Shown one piece after another: positions 45,291 to 55,339 of a DNA stretch of 64,000 nucleotides; the stretch's first letter is position 1, and the number at the start of each line of letters is the position of its first letter. This DNA is from Rhodovulum sp. (GTDB lineage Bacteria > Pseudomonadota > Alphaproteobacteria > Rhodobacterales > Rhodobacteraceae). The stretch covers positions 47,725 through 111,724 of the forward strand of contig JACKKC010000007.1 of the NCBI GenBank assembly GCA_020637615.1, in the 5' to 3' direction. The translations under genes were made by a program, and so were the position numbers. The notes beneath the pieces are model-generated. The model was given only the letters and a program-made list of their open reading frames with translations. It was not told where the DNA came from and searched no databases.

Positions 45291-46082
45291 ATGGCTCTTC
45301 CCGAGTTCACTCTGCGTCAGCTGCTCGAAGCCGGCGTGCATTTCGGCCACCAGACCCACCGCTGGAACCCGCGCATGGCGCCGTATATCTACGGCGACCG
45401 CAACGGCATCCACATCATCGACCTGACCCAGACGGTGCCCCTGCTCGACGCGGCGCTGCAGGCGGTGCAGCAGACGGTGTCCAAGGGCGGCCGCATCCTC
45501 TTCGTCGGCACCAAGCGGCAGGCGCAGAAGGCGGTTTCCGACGCGGCCGAGCGTTGCGCGCAATACTACATCAACCACCGCTGGCTCGGCGGCACGCTGA
45601 CCAACTGGAAGACCGTCTCGAACTCGATCTCGCGGCTCAAGGCCATCGACGAAAAGCTGGAGAGCGGCGCCGAGGGTCTGACCAAGAAGGAGCGGCTCGG
45701 CCTCGAGCGCGAGCAGTCCAAGCTGCAGAAGTCGCTGGGCGGCATCCGCGAGATGGGCGGCACGCCGGACATCCTCTTCGTGATCGACACCAACAAGGAG
45801 GATCTGGCGATCCTCGAGGCGAAGAAGCTCGGCATTCCGGTCATCGCGGTGCTCGACAGCAATTCTTCGCCCGACAGCATCGATTTCCCGATCCCGGGCA
45901 ACGACGACGCGGCGCGGGCCATCGAGCTCTACTGCGATCTGGTCGCGCGCGCGGCGATCGACGGCATGGCGGCGCAGATGGGCGCGGCCGGGGTCGACAT
46001 CGGGGCGCTCGAGGAGACGCCGGTGGAGGAATCGCTCGACGAGACCCCCGCGGAAGCCGAGAGCGACGCCGCCGAGGCCTGA
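45291..46082 (+). CDS. rpsB: 30S ribosomal protein S2
   Basis: A 263-residue protein, slightly longer than E. coli S2 (241) through an acidic C-terminal tail rich in Glu and Ala. [22 protein letters not shown] is the N-terminal signature and [19 protein letters not shown] the core. It binds 16S rRNA and completes the small subunit. The ATG at 45291 follows GGAAAGGAAACG. It is followed by tsf after 78 bp, the classical pair. Its long leader contains a repeat element rather than an obvious autoregulatory structure. Confidence 0.97.
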   Translation: MALPEFTLRQLLEAGVHFGHQTHRWNPRMAPYIYGDRNGIHIIDLTQTVPLLDAALQAVQQTVSKGGRILFVGTKRQAQKAVSDAAERCAQYYINHRWLGGTLTNWKTVSNSISRLKAIDEKLESGAEGLTKKERLGLEREQSKLQKSLGGIREMGGTPDILFVIDTNKEDLAILEAKKLGIPVIAVLDSNSSPDSIDFPIPGNDDAARAIELYCDLVARAAIDGMAAQMGAAGVDIGALEETPVEESLDETPAEAESDAAEA

Positions 46083-46160
46083 GCCGATCCCGAAGCGCCG
46101 TGCCAGCCGCGACCGCGCCGCGGCGCTTCGCCCAATGCAAACAGACGATCTAGGAGAGCG

Positions 46161-47060
46161 ATGATGTCGATCAGCGCGACGATGGTGAAGGAACTGCGCG
46201 ACGCCTCCGGCGCGGGCATGATGGATGCCAAGAAGGCCTTGACCGAAACGGGCGGCGACATGGAGGCGGCCATCGACTGGCTGCGCACCAAGGGCCTGGC
46301 CAAGGCCGCGAAGAAATCCGGCCGCACCGCGGCCGAGGGCCTGGTCGGGGTCGCCGTCAAGGGCGGGGTGGGCGTCGCGGTGGAGGTGAACTCCGAGACC
46401 GATTTCGTCGCGCGCAACTCGGACTTCCAGGAGATCGTGCGGGCGATCGCCGAGGTGGCGACCGGCTGCAACGACATCGAGGAACTCCGGGGCGCGCCCT
46501 TGGACGACAAGACGGTGCAGGAGGCGGTGACCGAGAAGATCGCGACCATCGGCGAGAACCTGCATCTGCGCCGCATGGCCTCGGTCGAGGGCGAGACCGT
46601 CGCCTCCTACGTCCACAATGCGGTCGCCGACAATCTCGGCAAGATCGGCGTGCTCGTCGCGCTGAAGGGCACGGACAACGGCATCGGCCGGCAGATCGCC
46701 ATGCATATCGCCGCGGCGGCGCCGCAGTCGCTCTCGGAAGCCGACCTCGACCCGGCCGTGCTGCAGCGGGAACGGGAGGTCCAGACCCAGAAGGCGATGG
46801 AGGAGAACGCCGCCGCCTCGAAGCCGAAGCCCGAGGCCGTGATCCAGAACAACATCATCCCCGGGCGGATGAAGAAGTTCCTCGAGGAAGTCACGCTTCT
46901 CAATCAGAAATTCGTGATCAACCCCGACCTCAGCGTCGGCCAGGCCGCGAAGGAAGCCGGGGTAGAAGTGCTCGGATATGCGCGCCTCGCCGTGGGCGAG
47001 GGCGTCGAGAAGGCCACCGAGGATTTCGCCGCCGAGGTGGCGAAGACCGCAGGCCGCTGA
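46161..47060 (+). CDS. tsf: Elongation factor Ts
   Basis: A 299-residue guanine-nucleotide exchange factor for EF-Tu. [19 protein letters not shown] is the N-terminal UBA-like signature, and [12 protein letters not shown] the first core block; VAMHIAA-like [10 protein letters not shown] lies in the second. Two ATG codons are tandem at 46161 and 46164; the GGAG site upstream fits both. Co-transcribed with rpsB. A 423-bp gap with a repeat follows. Confidence 0.97.
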   Translation: MMSISATMVKELRDASGAGMMDAKKALTETGGDMEAAIDWLRTKGLAKAAKKSGRTAAEGLVGVAVKGGVGVAVEVNSETDFVARNSDFQEIVRAIAEVATGCNDIEELRGAPLDDKTVQEAVTEKIATIGENLHLRRMASVEGETVASYVHNAVADNLGKIGVLVALKGTDNGIGRQIAMHIAAAAPQSLSEADLDPAVLQREREVQTQKAMEENAAASKPKPEAVIQNNIIPGRMKKFLEEVTLLNQKFVINPDLSVGQAAKEAGVEVLGYARLAVGEGVEKATEDFAAEVAKTAGR

Positions 47061-47165
47061 TCGCGCTTCGCCGCACCTCCCGACTCGGGCCGCCGGTGCG
47101 GCCCGGGGGCAGGGGTGGTCTCGGCTGCCGACGTGACTGCGCCCGCTGAAGCTTCGCGCGCACCC

Positions 47166-47290
47166 AGCGCAACCATCTCGCCCGGCGGGCACCGCCGGGC
47201 GGCGCCCGCCCCGCCCCGTCACGCCGAAGGCATGCCTCCGGCACGACGCGGGCGCTTCGCACCCGCCGGGCCGGGCGCTGCCCTCGTCTT
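47166..47290 (+). repeat. Mosaic REP-like repeat, copy 4 (between tsf and pyrH)
   Basis: This tract matches 44944-45071 along its whole length, with small differences in the core (one base in the first hairpin, three in the second loop). It fills the middle of the 422-bp gap 47061-47482, in which I see no gene. Two copies flank the rpsB-tsf unit, 2.2 kb apart, in the same orientation. Confidence 0.78.
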
Positions 47291-47482
47291 TCCTTGGGAC
47301 AGTCGTGCTAGGAACAGGGGGTGTCAGATACAAACGTCCTGCCGGGGGTGGGGTCGTGCGGGATCGGATCGCGCCTTTTCTAGACGGCCGCCCGCCCGCC
47401 TGATCCCGGCTTTTCGCATTGAACATCGGATCGATTTCCGACATTTTGCCGGCCGAACCGCCGACAACCGGAGAATGCTGGC

Positions 47483-48235
47483 ATGACGGAGAGTCTTGCG
47501 ACCATTGTGGCACCGGTCGTCCGGCCCGGGTACAGGCGTATCCTGCTCAAGATCTCCGGCGAGGCGCTGATGGGGCCGCAGTCCTACGGGCTGCATCCCC
47601 CGACGGTGGCGCGCATCGCCGGCGAGGTGAAGGCGCTGCACGACCTCGGCGTCGAGATCTGCATGGTCATCGGCGGCGGCAACATCTTCCGCGGGCTCCA
47701 GGGCTCGGCCCAGGGCATGGAACGCACCACGGCCGATTACATGGGAATGCTCGCCACGGTGATGAACGCGCTGGCGCTGCAATCGGCGCTCGAGGCGCGC
47801 AAGGTCTATACCCGCGTCATCTCGGCGATCCCGATGGATCAGGTCTGCGAGCCCTATATCCGCCGGCGGGCGGTGCGGCATCTGGAGAAGGGCCGCGTCT
47901 GCATCTTCGCCGCCGGCACCGGCAATCCCTATTTCACCACCGATACCGCCGCGACCCTCCGCGCCTCGGAGATGTCCTGCGAGGCGCTCTTCAAGGGAAC
48001 GCAGGTCGACGGGGTCTATGACAGCGACCCCAAGAAGAACCCGGACGCCCGCCGCTACGACCGCATCAGCTACGACGACGTGCTGCAGAAGAACCTCAAG
48101 GTGATGGATGCCTCGGCGATCGCGCTGGCGCGGGACAATGCGCTGCCGATCATCGTCTTCTCCCTTGACGAACCGAACGGATTGGCCGGCGTGGTCCAGG
48201 GCCGCGGGCGGTTTACCATTGTTGAACCCGGCTGA
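47483..48235 (+). CDS. pyrH: UMP kinase
   Basis: A 250-residue amino-acid-kinase-fold enzyme that phosphorylates UMP to [16 protein letters not shown] is the phosphate-loop signature, [11 protein letters not shown] the nucleotide-binding strand, [18 protein letters not shown] the UMP site and [16 protein letters not shown] the acidic-pocket block. It is somewhat longer at the N-terminus than E. coli PyrH (241). The ATG at 47483 is preceded by GGAG. It begins the run pyrH-frr-uppS-cdsA-dxr-rseP. Confidence 0.97.
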   Translation: MTESLATIVAPVVRPGYRRILLKISGEALMGPQSYGLHPPTVARIAGEVKALHDLGVEICMVIGGGNIFRGLQGSAQGMERTTADYMGMLATVMNALALQSALEARKVYTRVISAIPMDQVCEPYIRRRAVRHLEKGRVCIFAAGTGNPYFTTDTAATLRASEMSCEALFKGTQVDGVYDSDPKKNPDARRYDRISYDDVLQKNLKVMDASAIALARDNALPIIVFSLDEPNGLAGVVQGRGRFTIVEPG

Positions 48236-48261
48236 GTTAGAGCCGGGGCGAGGAGACGGCC

Positions 48262-48822
48262 ATGTCGGAGGAGGACATTGACATCGACGCGCTGGAAAAG
48301 CGCATGGACGGGGCTCTCAATGCGCTCAGGAGCGAGTTCGGCTCCCTGCGCACCGGGCGCGCCTCGGCCTCGATGCTCGATCCGGTGACGGTGGAGGCCT
48401 ATGGCTCGCCGATGCCGGTCAACCAGCTCGGCACGATCACCGTGCCCGAGCCGCGCATGGTGCTGGTGAACGTCTGGGACAAGGCGCTGGTGAACGCGGT
48501 GGACAAGGCGATCCGGAATTCCGGCCTGGGGATCAATCCCCAGATGGACGGGACGATCCTGCGGCTGCCGATCCCGGAGCTCAACGAGGAGCGCCGGCGC
48601 GAGCTCGCGAAGGTCGCGGGCCAATACGCCGAGCAGGCGCGCATCGCGGTGCGCAACGTGCGGCGCGACGGCATGGACCGGATCAAGAAGGCCAAGTCCG
48701 ACGGCATGGCGGAGGACGACCAGAAATTCTGGCACGACGCGATCCAGGAACTGACCGATGCCCATATCGGCAGGATCGACGCGGCGCTTGCCACCAAGCA
48801 AGAAGAAATCATGCAGATCTAG
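48262..48822 (+). CDS. frr: Ribosome recycling factor
   Basis: A 186-residue protein, standard RRF length. [22 protein letters not shown] is the first helix and turn; [27 protein letters not shown] is the head-domain block; [16 protein letters not shown] lies in the third helix. It splits ribosomes after termination together with EF-G. The ATG at 48262 follows GAGGAGAC. It lies 26 bp after pyrH. Confidence 0.97.
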   Translation: MSEEDIDIDALEKRMDGALNALRSEFGSLRTGRASASMLDPVTVEAYGSPMPVNQLGTITVPEPRMVLVNVWDKALVNAVDKAIRNSGLGINPQMDGTILRLPIPELNEERRRELAKVAGQYAEQARIAVRNVRRDGMDRIKKAKSDGMAEDDQKFWHDAIQELTDAHIGRIDAALATKQEEIMQI

Positions 48823-48868
48823 GAGGCCGGGCATGCCGGCGATCGAGTAAGAGGTAGGGTCGAGCGAA

Positions 48869-49600
48869 ATGTATACGGGTGAGCGATCTGATGCGCCGGA
48901 GCAGCCGTCGCATGTGGCGATCATCATGGACGGCAACGGGCGCTGGGCGGAGAGCCGCGGCCTGCCCCGGCTGCAGGGCCACAAGCGCGGCGCCGACCGG
49001 GTGCGCGAGATCGTCGAGGCCTGTCCCGATCTCGCGATCACCCATCTGACGCTTTTCGCCTTCTCGACCGAGAACTGGAAGCGGCCGCCCACCGAGGTGA
49101 TCGGCCTGATGCGGCTCTTCCGGCGCTACATCAAGAAGGAGGGCGCGCGGCTGGTGGCCGAGGGCGTGCGGGTGCGCTTCATCGGCGGGCGGGAGGCGCT
49201 CGACGCCGATCTGCGGGCGCTGATGGCGGGGCTCGAGATGCAGACCGCCGGCAACGACCAGCTGCACCTCACCGTCGCGATCAACTACGGCGGCCGGGAC
49301 GAGATCCTGCGGGCCACGCGCCGGGTCGCCGAGGCGGTCCGGGCGGGCAAGCTTCTCGCCACCGAGATCTCGCCCGAGGTCATCGAGCGGCATCTCGACA
49401 CCGCCGGATTGCCCGATCCGGACCTGATCCTGCGCACCTCCGGGGAGTTCCGCGTCTCGGGCTTCCTGCCCTGGCAATCGGCCTATTCCGAATTCGCCTT
49501 CGTCGATACCCGCTGGCCCGATTTCACGGCCGAGATCTTCGCGGCGCAGGTGCGGGGATTCGCCCGCCGCGAACGCCGCTTCGGTGCCGTGGCTGGATGA
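48869..49600 (+). CDS. uppS: Undecaprenyl diphosphate synthase
   Basis: A 243-residue cis-prenyltransferase. IIMDGNGRWAESRGLPRLQGH (Asp21) is the substrate-binding signature, and RTSGEFRVSGFLPWQSAYSE near the C-terminus is the second block. It makes the lipid carrier for peptidoglycan and O-antigen. The ATG at 48869 is preceded by a weak purine stretch. Its stop overlaps cdsA by 4 bp (ATGA), so both are translated together. Confidence 0.96.
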   Translation: MYTGERSDAPEQPSHVAIIMDGNGRWAESRGLPRLQGHKRGADRVREIVEACPDLAITHLTLFAFSTENWKRPPTEVIGLMRLFRRYIKKEGARLVAEGVRVRFIGGREALDADLRALMAGLEMQTAGNDQLHLTVAINYGGRDEILRATRRVAEAVRAGKLLATEISPEVIERHLDTAGLPDPDLILRTSGEFRVSGFLPWQSAYSEFAFVDTRWPDFTAEIFAAQVRGFARRERRFGAVAG

Positions 49601-50415
49601 CCGATTCCAGGCCGAAGCCGGTCCGGTTCGGCGATCTCGGTGTCCGGCTGGCATCAGGGCTGGCCATTCTGGTGGTGGCGCTCGCCGGCGTCTGGGCCGG
49701 CGGCCTCTGGGCGCTCTTGCTGGGCCTCGTCCTGCTCCTGCTCATGCTCTGGGAACTGCATCGCATGGTGACCGGCGACCAGGGCTTCGCCGCCCCGGCC
49801 ATGCTCGTGATGGCGGCCGCCGCCGCGGCTTCGGCGATTGCCACCCATGCCGGCCTGCCCATGCTTGCGCTGGCGCTCCTGCTCGCGGGCGCGGCAGTGC
49901 TCGTCCCCTTCGCGGGCGGGCGCGCCGTCTTCCTCGGCGGCGGGCTCGTCTACATGGGGGGCGCGATCTCGGCGCTGCTCGCCCTGCGCGCCGAGGCGCC
50001 GGACGGTCTCGCCGTCATCCTGTGGCTCGTCTTCGTGGTGGTCGCCGCGGATGTGGGGGCCTATTTCGTCGGGCGCTCGGTCGGGGGCCCGCGCCTCTGG
50101 AAGCGGGTGAGCCCCGGCAAGACCTGGTCGGGCGCCTTGGGCGGGCTGCTGGCCGCGGGGCTCGCGGGCCTCGTCTGCGCGCTGATCGCGGGATGGCCGC
50201 CCTTGCGCGTGCTCTCGATCAGCATCGGCGTCGGCATCGCGTCGCAATGCGGCGACCTCCTGGAATCCGCGCTCAAGCGGCATTTCGGCATCAAGGATTC
50301 GAGCCAGCTGATCCCCGGCCACGGCGGGGTGATGGACCGGCTCGACGCGCTGATGGGCGGCGCGCTCTTCTATGCCGTCCTGCGGTTTCTCGGCATCGCC
50401 GTCAGCGGGACCTGA
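49597..50415 (+). CDS. cdsA: Phosphatidate cytidylyltransferase
   Basis: A 272-residue multi-spanning membrane enzyme that makes CDP-diacylglycerol. There are about seven helices, the first at residues 17-50. The C-terminal signature SQCGDLLESALKRHFGIKDSS (Ser, Asp) and the run to LIPGHGGVMDRLDALM are characteristic of CdsA. It overlaps uppS by 4 bp and is followed by dxr after 6 bp. It supplies phospholipid head-group synthesis. Confidence 0.95.
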   Translation: MTDSRPKPVRFGDLGVRLASGLAILVVALAGVWAGGLWALLLGLVLLLLMLWELHRMVTGDQGFAAPAMLVMAAAAAASAIATHAGLPMLALALLLAGAAVLVPFAGGRAVFLGGGLVYMGGAISALLALRAEAPDGLAVILWLVFVVVAADVGAYFVGRSVGGPRLWKRVSPGKTWSGALGGLLAAGLAGLVCALIAGWPPLRVLSISIGVGIASQCGDLLESALKRHFGIKDSSQLIPGHGGVMDRLDALMGGALFYAVLRFLGIAVSGT

Positions 50416-50421
50416 GCGCCG

Positions 50422-51603
50422 ATGCGGCGAAAGGTCAGCATCTTCGGCGCGACCGGATCCGTGGGCCGGAACACGGTCTCGCTCCTCGAGGCCCAGGGCG
50501 GGCCCGAGGCCTACGAGGTCGTCGCGCTCAGCGGCTCCGCCAACATCGCGCTGCTCGCGGACCAGGCGCGGCGGCTCCAGGCGCGCATCGCGGTCACCTC
50601 GGATGCGGGGCGGCTGGAGGAACTGCGCCAGGCGCTGGCCGGTTCCGGCACCGAGGCGGCGGCCGGGACCCCGGCGCTGCTCGACGCCGCGAGCGAGCCC
50701 GTGGACTGGGTGATGTCCGCGATCGTCGGCGCCGCCGGTCTCGCGCCGGGGATGCGGGCGGTGCGCAACGGCGGCGTGCTGGCCCTGGCGAACAAGGAGA
50801 GCCTCGTCTGCGCGGGCGATCTGCTGCAGGCGGCCTGCAAGGCGCATGGCACGGCGCTCCTGCCGGTCGACAGCGAGCACAGCGCCATCTTCCAGGCCCT
50901 GCGCGGCGAGGTGCCGGAGGCCGTCGAGCGCATCGTCCTGACCGCCTCCGGTGGGCCGTTCCGCGACTGGGATCTCGCGGAAATGGCGCGCGCGACGCCG
51001 GCGCAGGCGCGCGCGCATCCCAACTGGGACATGGGCGAGCGCATCTCCATCGACAGCGCCACGATGTTCAACAAGGCGCTCGAGGTCATCGAGGCGCATG
51101 TGCTCTTCGGCGTGCCCTCCGCGAGCATCGAGGTCCTCGTCCACCCGCAATCGATCATCCATTCGATGGTGGGGTTCCGCGACGGCTCGATCATCGCCCA
51201 GATCGGCCCCTCGGACATGCGCGGCGCGATCGGTTTCGCGCTCAACTGGCCCGAGCGGCGCAGGTTGCCGGTGGAGCGGCTCGACTTCGCGTCCCTCGCG
51301 CGCCTCGACTTCGCCGCCGCGGACCAGGCCCGCTTCCCGGCGCTGCGGCTCGCGCGCGACGTCATCGCGGCGGGGGGGCTGACGGGGGCGGTCTTCAACG
51401 GCGCCAAGGAAGCCGCGCTCGACGCCTTCCTCGCGGGGCGCATCGGCTTCCTTGACATGGCCCGACTCGTTGAACATGTGCTCGGGGAACTCGCAACGGA
51501 CGCAGCCGCGACGGGAAGCTACGGCCTCGACGACGTCCTGACCCTCGATGCGGAGGCCCGCGCCCGGGCCGGAGCCTGGGTCGTTTCACGGAGCAGTTGC
51601 TGA
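50422..51603 (+). CDS. dxr: 1-deoxy-D-xylulose 5-phosphate reductoisomerase
   Basis: A 393-residue enzyme of the MEP isoprenoid pathway. FGATGSVGRNTVSLLE is the NADPH loop, LANKESLVCAGDLLQ and PVDSEHSAIFQAL the metal/substrate region (Asp, Glu), and SGGPFRDWDL the flexible loop. HPNWDMGERISIDSATMFNKA is the C-terminal signature. The ATG at 50422 has GGACCTGAGC before it; cdsA ends 6 bp earlier. It is the committed step toward carotenoids and quinones. Confidence 0.97.
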   Translation: MRRKVSIFGATGSVGRNTVSLLEAQGGPEAYEVVALSGSANIALLADQARRLQARIAVTSDAGRLEELRQALAGSGTEAAAGTPALLDAASEPVDWVMSAIVGAAGLAPGMRAVRNGGVLALANKESLVCAGDLLQAACKAHGTALLPVDSEHSAIFQALRGEVPEAVERIVLTASGGPFRDWDLAEMARATPAQARAHPNWDMGERISIDSATMFNKALEVIEAHVLFGVPSASIEVLVHPQSIIHSMVGFRDGSIIAQIGPSDMRGAIGFALNWPERRRLPVERLDFASLARLDFAAADQARFPALRLARDVIAAGGLTGAVFNGAKEAALDAFLAGRIGFLDMARLVEHVLGELATDAAATGSYGLDDVLTLDAEARARAGAWVVSRSSC

Positions 51604-51606
51604 CAC

Positions 51607-52950
51607 ATGGATCTCATCGCCAACATTCCGCTGATCGGCGGGTTCCTCTCCACCGTGCTGCCCTTCGTGATCGTGCTCGGGATCGTGGTCTTCGTGCATG
51701 AATACGGCCATTACATCGTCGCGCGCTGGTGCGGCATCCGCTCGGAGGTCTTCTCGATCGGCTTCGGGCCGGTGATCTGGTCGCGCAGGGACCGGCGCGG
51801 CACGCTCTGGCAGGTCGCGGCGCTGCCCCTGGGCGGCTACGTCAAGTTCCTGGGGGATTCGGACGGGTCGAGCCGGGCGGATGCGGTGACGCTCGACCAC
51901 ATGGCGCCCGCGGAACGGGCGCAGACCTTCCACGGGGCGAGCGTCGGCCGCAGGATGCTGACGGTGCTGGCGGGGCCAGTCGCGAATTTCCTGCTGACCA
52001 TCGTCGTCTTCGCGGCGATCGTGATGTGGCAGGGCGTCCCGACCGAACGGCCGACCATCGGCGAGATCCAGGTGCAGATGGCCGGCGACCAGCCGCTGCT
52101 TCCCGGCGACGTGGTGCTCGAGGTCAACGGCGCGCCGGTCGAAGGCTTCGACACCATCTACCGCACGGCGCTCGACATGGCCGAGCCGGGGCCGATGCAT
52201 TTCCGGGTGGAGCGCGACGGGTCGCGGATCGACGTCGAGGCGCCCTATGCCTTCCCGGCCCTGATCGCCGGCGTCTCGCCGCTCTCGCCGGCCAGCAAGG
52301 CCGGCCTGCGCGCGGGCGATCTCGTGCTCTCGGTCAACGGCCGCCCGGTCACCGCCTTCGAGGACTTCCGCCAGCAGGTGATGCAGTCGCTCGACGAGAC
52401 GCTCACGCTCGAGGTCCTGCGCGACGGGAGCACCGTCACGCTGACGGTCACCCCGACCCTGCAGGACGCCGAAGACGGCGACGGCGGTTTCGAGAAGCGC
52501 CCGATGATCGGTGCGGCGGGGGCGCCGCTCTACCTGCCGGCGACCGAAACGCCGATGCCCTGGACGGCGGTGGGCTACGGCGCCCTGCGCATGGTCGACG
52601 TGATCACCCAGTCGCTCAACGGGCTGAAGCATGTCATCACCGGCGAGATCAGCGCGGACAACCTCCAGGGCCCGCTCGGCATCGCCCAGATCTCCGGCGA
52701 GACCGCGCAGCAGGGCTTCGTGAACTTCGTGGTGCTGATCGGCGTGATCTCCACGGCAATCGGCATGCTCAATCTCTTTCCCATTCCGGTGCTCGACGGC
52801 GGCCATTTCATGGCCTTCCTCATCGAGGCGGTCCGCGGCCGGCCGCCCAGCCCCGCGGCAATGCAGATCGCGATGTCGATTGGCCTTGGCTTGATCCTGC
52901 TCCTGATGGTATTTGCTACCTACAACGACATCATGCGCATGATGAGTTGA
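51607..52950 (+). CDS. rseP: RseP/MmpA site-2 protease
   Basis: A 447-residue membrane metalloprotease. The zinc motif HEYGH is at residues 31-35, in the first helix. A PDZ domain follows (ASKAGLRAGDLVLSVNGRPV) and a C-terminal LDG motif (PVLDGGHFMAFL) completes the active site. The usual two tandem PDZ domains are probably present, one ahead of the clear one. It cleaves anti-sigma or signal-peptide remnants. It follows dxr by 3 bp. Alphaproteobacterial homologues are named MmpA. Confidence 0.95.
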   Translation: MDLIANIPLIGGFLSTVLPFVIVLGIVVFVHEYGHYIVARWCGIRSEVFSIGFGPVIWSRRDRRGTLWQVAALPLGGYVKFLGDSDGSSRADAVTLDHMAPAERAQTFHGASVGRRMLTVLAGPVANFLLTIVVFAAIVMWQGVPTERPTIGEIQVQMAGDQPLLPGDVVLEVNGAPVEGFDTIYRTALDMAEPGPMHFRVERDGSRIDVEAPYAFPALIAGVSPLSPASKAGLRAGDLVLSVNGRPVTAFEDFRQQVMQSLDETLTLEVLRDGSTVTLTVTPTLQDAEDGDGGFEKRPMIGAAGAPLYLPATETPMPWTAVGYGALRMVDVITQSLNGLKHVITGEISADNLQGPLGIAQISGETAQQGFVNFVVLIGVISTAIGMLNLFPIPVLDGGHFMAFLIEAVRGRPPSPAAMQIAMSIGLGLILLLMVFATYNDIMRMMS

Positions 52951-52996
52951 TAACAGGGCGGTTAACCGCCCGGCAGAGCAGAGGGGCTAGAGGCCG

Positions 52997-55336
52997 ATGG
53001 GGCAGCGGCAGTGGATGCGGGCCATCCTGCGCCTGTGCGTGGTGGTGGCAGTTCTCGTCACGGTCCTTCCCTCACCCCTGACCCAGGCGCAGGGCACGGC
53101 GGTCTTCAGCCGGATCGACGTCGCGGGCAACGAGCGCATCGAGGCCGATACGGTCCGGGTGTTCTCCGGCATCGAGCCCGGCGAGCCGGTCACCCCGGAG
53201 GAACTCAACCTCGCCGTGCGGCGCCTCTTCGATACCGGGCTCTTCGAGGACGTGACCGTGATGCCCCAGGCCGGCAGGCTGGTCATCACCGTGGTCGAGA
53301 ACCCGACGATCAACCAGATCGCCTTCGAGGGCAACAATTCCATCGACGACGAGGAGTTGACGAAGGTCGTCGAGCTGCGGCCGCGGCTCGCCTATTCCGT
53401 GGCGGCGGCCGAGGCCGACGCGCAGCGCATCGTCGAGGCCTACCGGCAGTCGGGGCGGTTCTCCGCCAGCGTCAATCCGGTCATCATCCGCCAGTCTGAC
53501 AATCGCGTCGATCTGGTCTTCGAGATCTTCGAGGGCCGCTCCACCCAGGTCCAGCGCGTCAGCTTCACCGGCAACGAGGCCTTCTCGGACCGCCGCCTTC
53601 GCCGGGTGATCCAGACCAACCAGGCGAACTGGCTGAGCTTCCTCTTCGGCGGCACCAACTACGACGCCGACCGGCTGGAGCTCGACCGCGAGCTGCTTCG
53701 GCAATTCTATCTGCAGCGCGGCTACGTGGATTTCCGCGTGCTCTCCTCCACGGCGGAGCTCTCGCGCGAGCGCAACGGGTTCTTCCTGTCCTTCACGGTG
53801 TCGGAAGGCGCGCAATACCGCTTCGGGCAGATCAGGGTCGCCTCGGCGATCCCCGGGCTCGACGCCACCGCCTTCGAGCCGCTGCTCGGGCCGGTGCTCG
53901 GCAACGGCATCTACAACGTCAAGAACGTCGACACGGTCATCGAGCGCATGACCTTCCAGGCCGGGCAGCAGGGCTATGCCTTCGTCGACATCCGCCCGAT
54001 CGTCGACAAGGACGAGGCGAACCGGATCGTCAACATCACCTTCGAGATGACCCCGGGCGAGCGGGTCTTCGTCGAGCGGATCGACATCACCGGCAATACC
54101 CGCACCCTCGACCGCGTCATCCGCCGGCAGTTCGACATCGTCGAGGGCGACGCCTTCAACGCCCGCGAGATCCGCGACGCCGAGGACCAGATCCGGGGCC
54201 TGGGCTATTTCTCCACCGCGACCGTCTCGGTGCGCGAGGGCACGACCCCCGACCGCGCGCTGGTGCTGGTCGAGGTCGAGGAGCAATCGACCGGCAGCCT
54301 CAACCTCGGCGGCGCCTATTCGACCAACGAGGGCCTGACGGCCCAGATCGGCATCGTCGAGCGCAACTTCCTCGGCCGCGGCCAGACCGTCTCCGCGACC
54401 ATCGCCGCCAACAAGGAATTCGGCAATTTCGAATTCGGCTTCGTCGAGCCGGCGCTCTTCGACCGCGACCTCCTGGCCGGCTTCAGCCTCTACTACCGCC
54501 AGCGCGACTTCTCCGAGCAGACCTTCCAGCAGTCGAACGCCGGCTTCGAGCCGCGCATCGGCTATCCCCTGAGCGAGAACGGCCGGATCGTCTGGCGCTA
54601 CCGTCTGTCGCAGGACGACATCTACAATCTCGCGGACAATACCTCGCGCATCATCTTCGCCGAGGAGGGCTCGCTGATCACTTCCGCGATCGGGGCGACC
54701 TATGCCTATGACCGGCGCAATTCGGTGGTCGACCCGACCGCGGGCTTCATCATGACGCTGAACCAGGAATTCGCGGGCCTCGGCGGCGACGTGACGCATT
54801 CCAAGACCCGCGGGACCGCGCGGGTCTATTCGAGCCTCTTCGACGAGCAGGTGGTGCTTTCCGCCGAGCTGGAGGGCGGGGCGATCTTCTCCGATCAGGG
54901 CACCCGGATCACCGACCGCTTCAATGCCGGCGGCGACAGCTTCCGCGGCTTCGCCCGGAACGGCCTGGGACCGCGCGACGAATGCGACGTCGGCCAGTGC
55001 CTTCCGCCGCAGCAGAACCTGCAGGTCGATGAATCCCTCGGCGGCAACTATTACGGGATCCTGCGGCTCGACGCGAGCTTCCCGCTGGGCCTGCCCGAGG
55101 AATACGGCATCTACGGCGGCGTCTTCGGCGATGTCGGGTCGCTCTGGGGCCTCGACGACACCGACGGCAGCATGGGGCAGGTCGACGCCAGCATGCACCT
55201 CCGCTCCGCGGTCGGCGTGAGCCTCTTCGTCGATACCCCTTTCGCGCCGCTGCGCTTCAACTACGCCGTGCCGATCAAGAAGGTGGATACCGACGTGGTC
55301 GAGCGGTTCCGCTTCTCCATCGAAAGCCGGTTCTGA
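52997..55336 (+). CDS. bamA: Outer membrane assembly factor BamA
   Basis: A 779-residue protein with a signal peptide ending near residue 34 (LTQAQG), five POTRA repeats (about residues 34-430) and a C-terminal 16-strand barrel. IDITGNTRTLDRVIRRQFDI is a POTRA block, and FNAGGDSFRGFARNGLGPRD is the RGF-containing loop. It ends with FSIESRF, whose terminal Phe is the outer membrane signature. The ATG at 52997 follows a GGGGCTAGAGG region. It is the centre of the Bam complex. Confidence 0.97.
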   Translation: MGQRQWMRAILRLCVVVAVLVTVLPSPLTQAQGTAVFSRIDVAGNERIEADTVRVFSGIEPGEPVTPEELNLAVRRLFDTGLFEDVTVMPQAGRLVITVVENPTINQIAFEGNNSIDDEELTKVVELRPRLAYSVAAAEADAQRIVEAYRQSGRFSASVNPVIIRQSDNRVDLVFEIFEGRSTQVQRVSFTGNEAFSDRRLRRVIQTNQANWLSFLFGGTNYDADRLELDRELLRQFYLQRGYVDFRVLSSTAELSRERNGFFLSFTVSEGAQYRFGQIRVASAIPGLDATAFEPLLGPVLGNGIYNVKNVDTVIERMTFQAGQQGYAFVDIRPIVDKDEANRIVNITFEMTPGERVFVERIDITGNTRTLDRVIRRQFDIVEGDAFNAREIRDAEDQIRGLGYFSTATVSVREGTTPDRALVLVEVEEQSTGSLNLGGAYSTNEGLTAQIGIVERNFLGRGQTVSATIAANKEFGNFEFGFVEPALFDRDLLAGFSLYYRQRDFSEQTFQQSNAGFEPRIGYPLSENGRIVWRYRLSQDDIYNLADNTSRIIFAEEGSLITSAIGATYAYDRRNSVVDPTAGFIMTLNQEFAGLGGDVTHSKTRGTARVYSSLFDEQVVLSAELEGGAIFSDQGTRITDRFNAGGDSFRGFARNGLGPRDECDVGQCLPPQQNLQVDESLGGNYYGILRLDASFPLGLPEEYGIYGGVFGDVGSLWGLDDTDGSMGQVDASMHLRSAVGVSLFVDTPFAPLRFNYAVPIKKVDTDVVERFRFSIESRF

Positions 55337-55339
55337 GCC

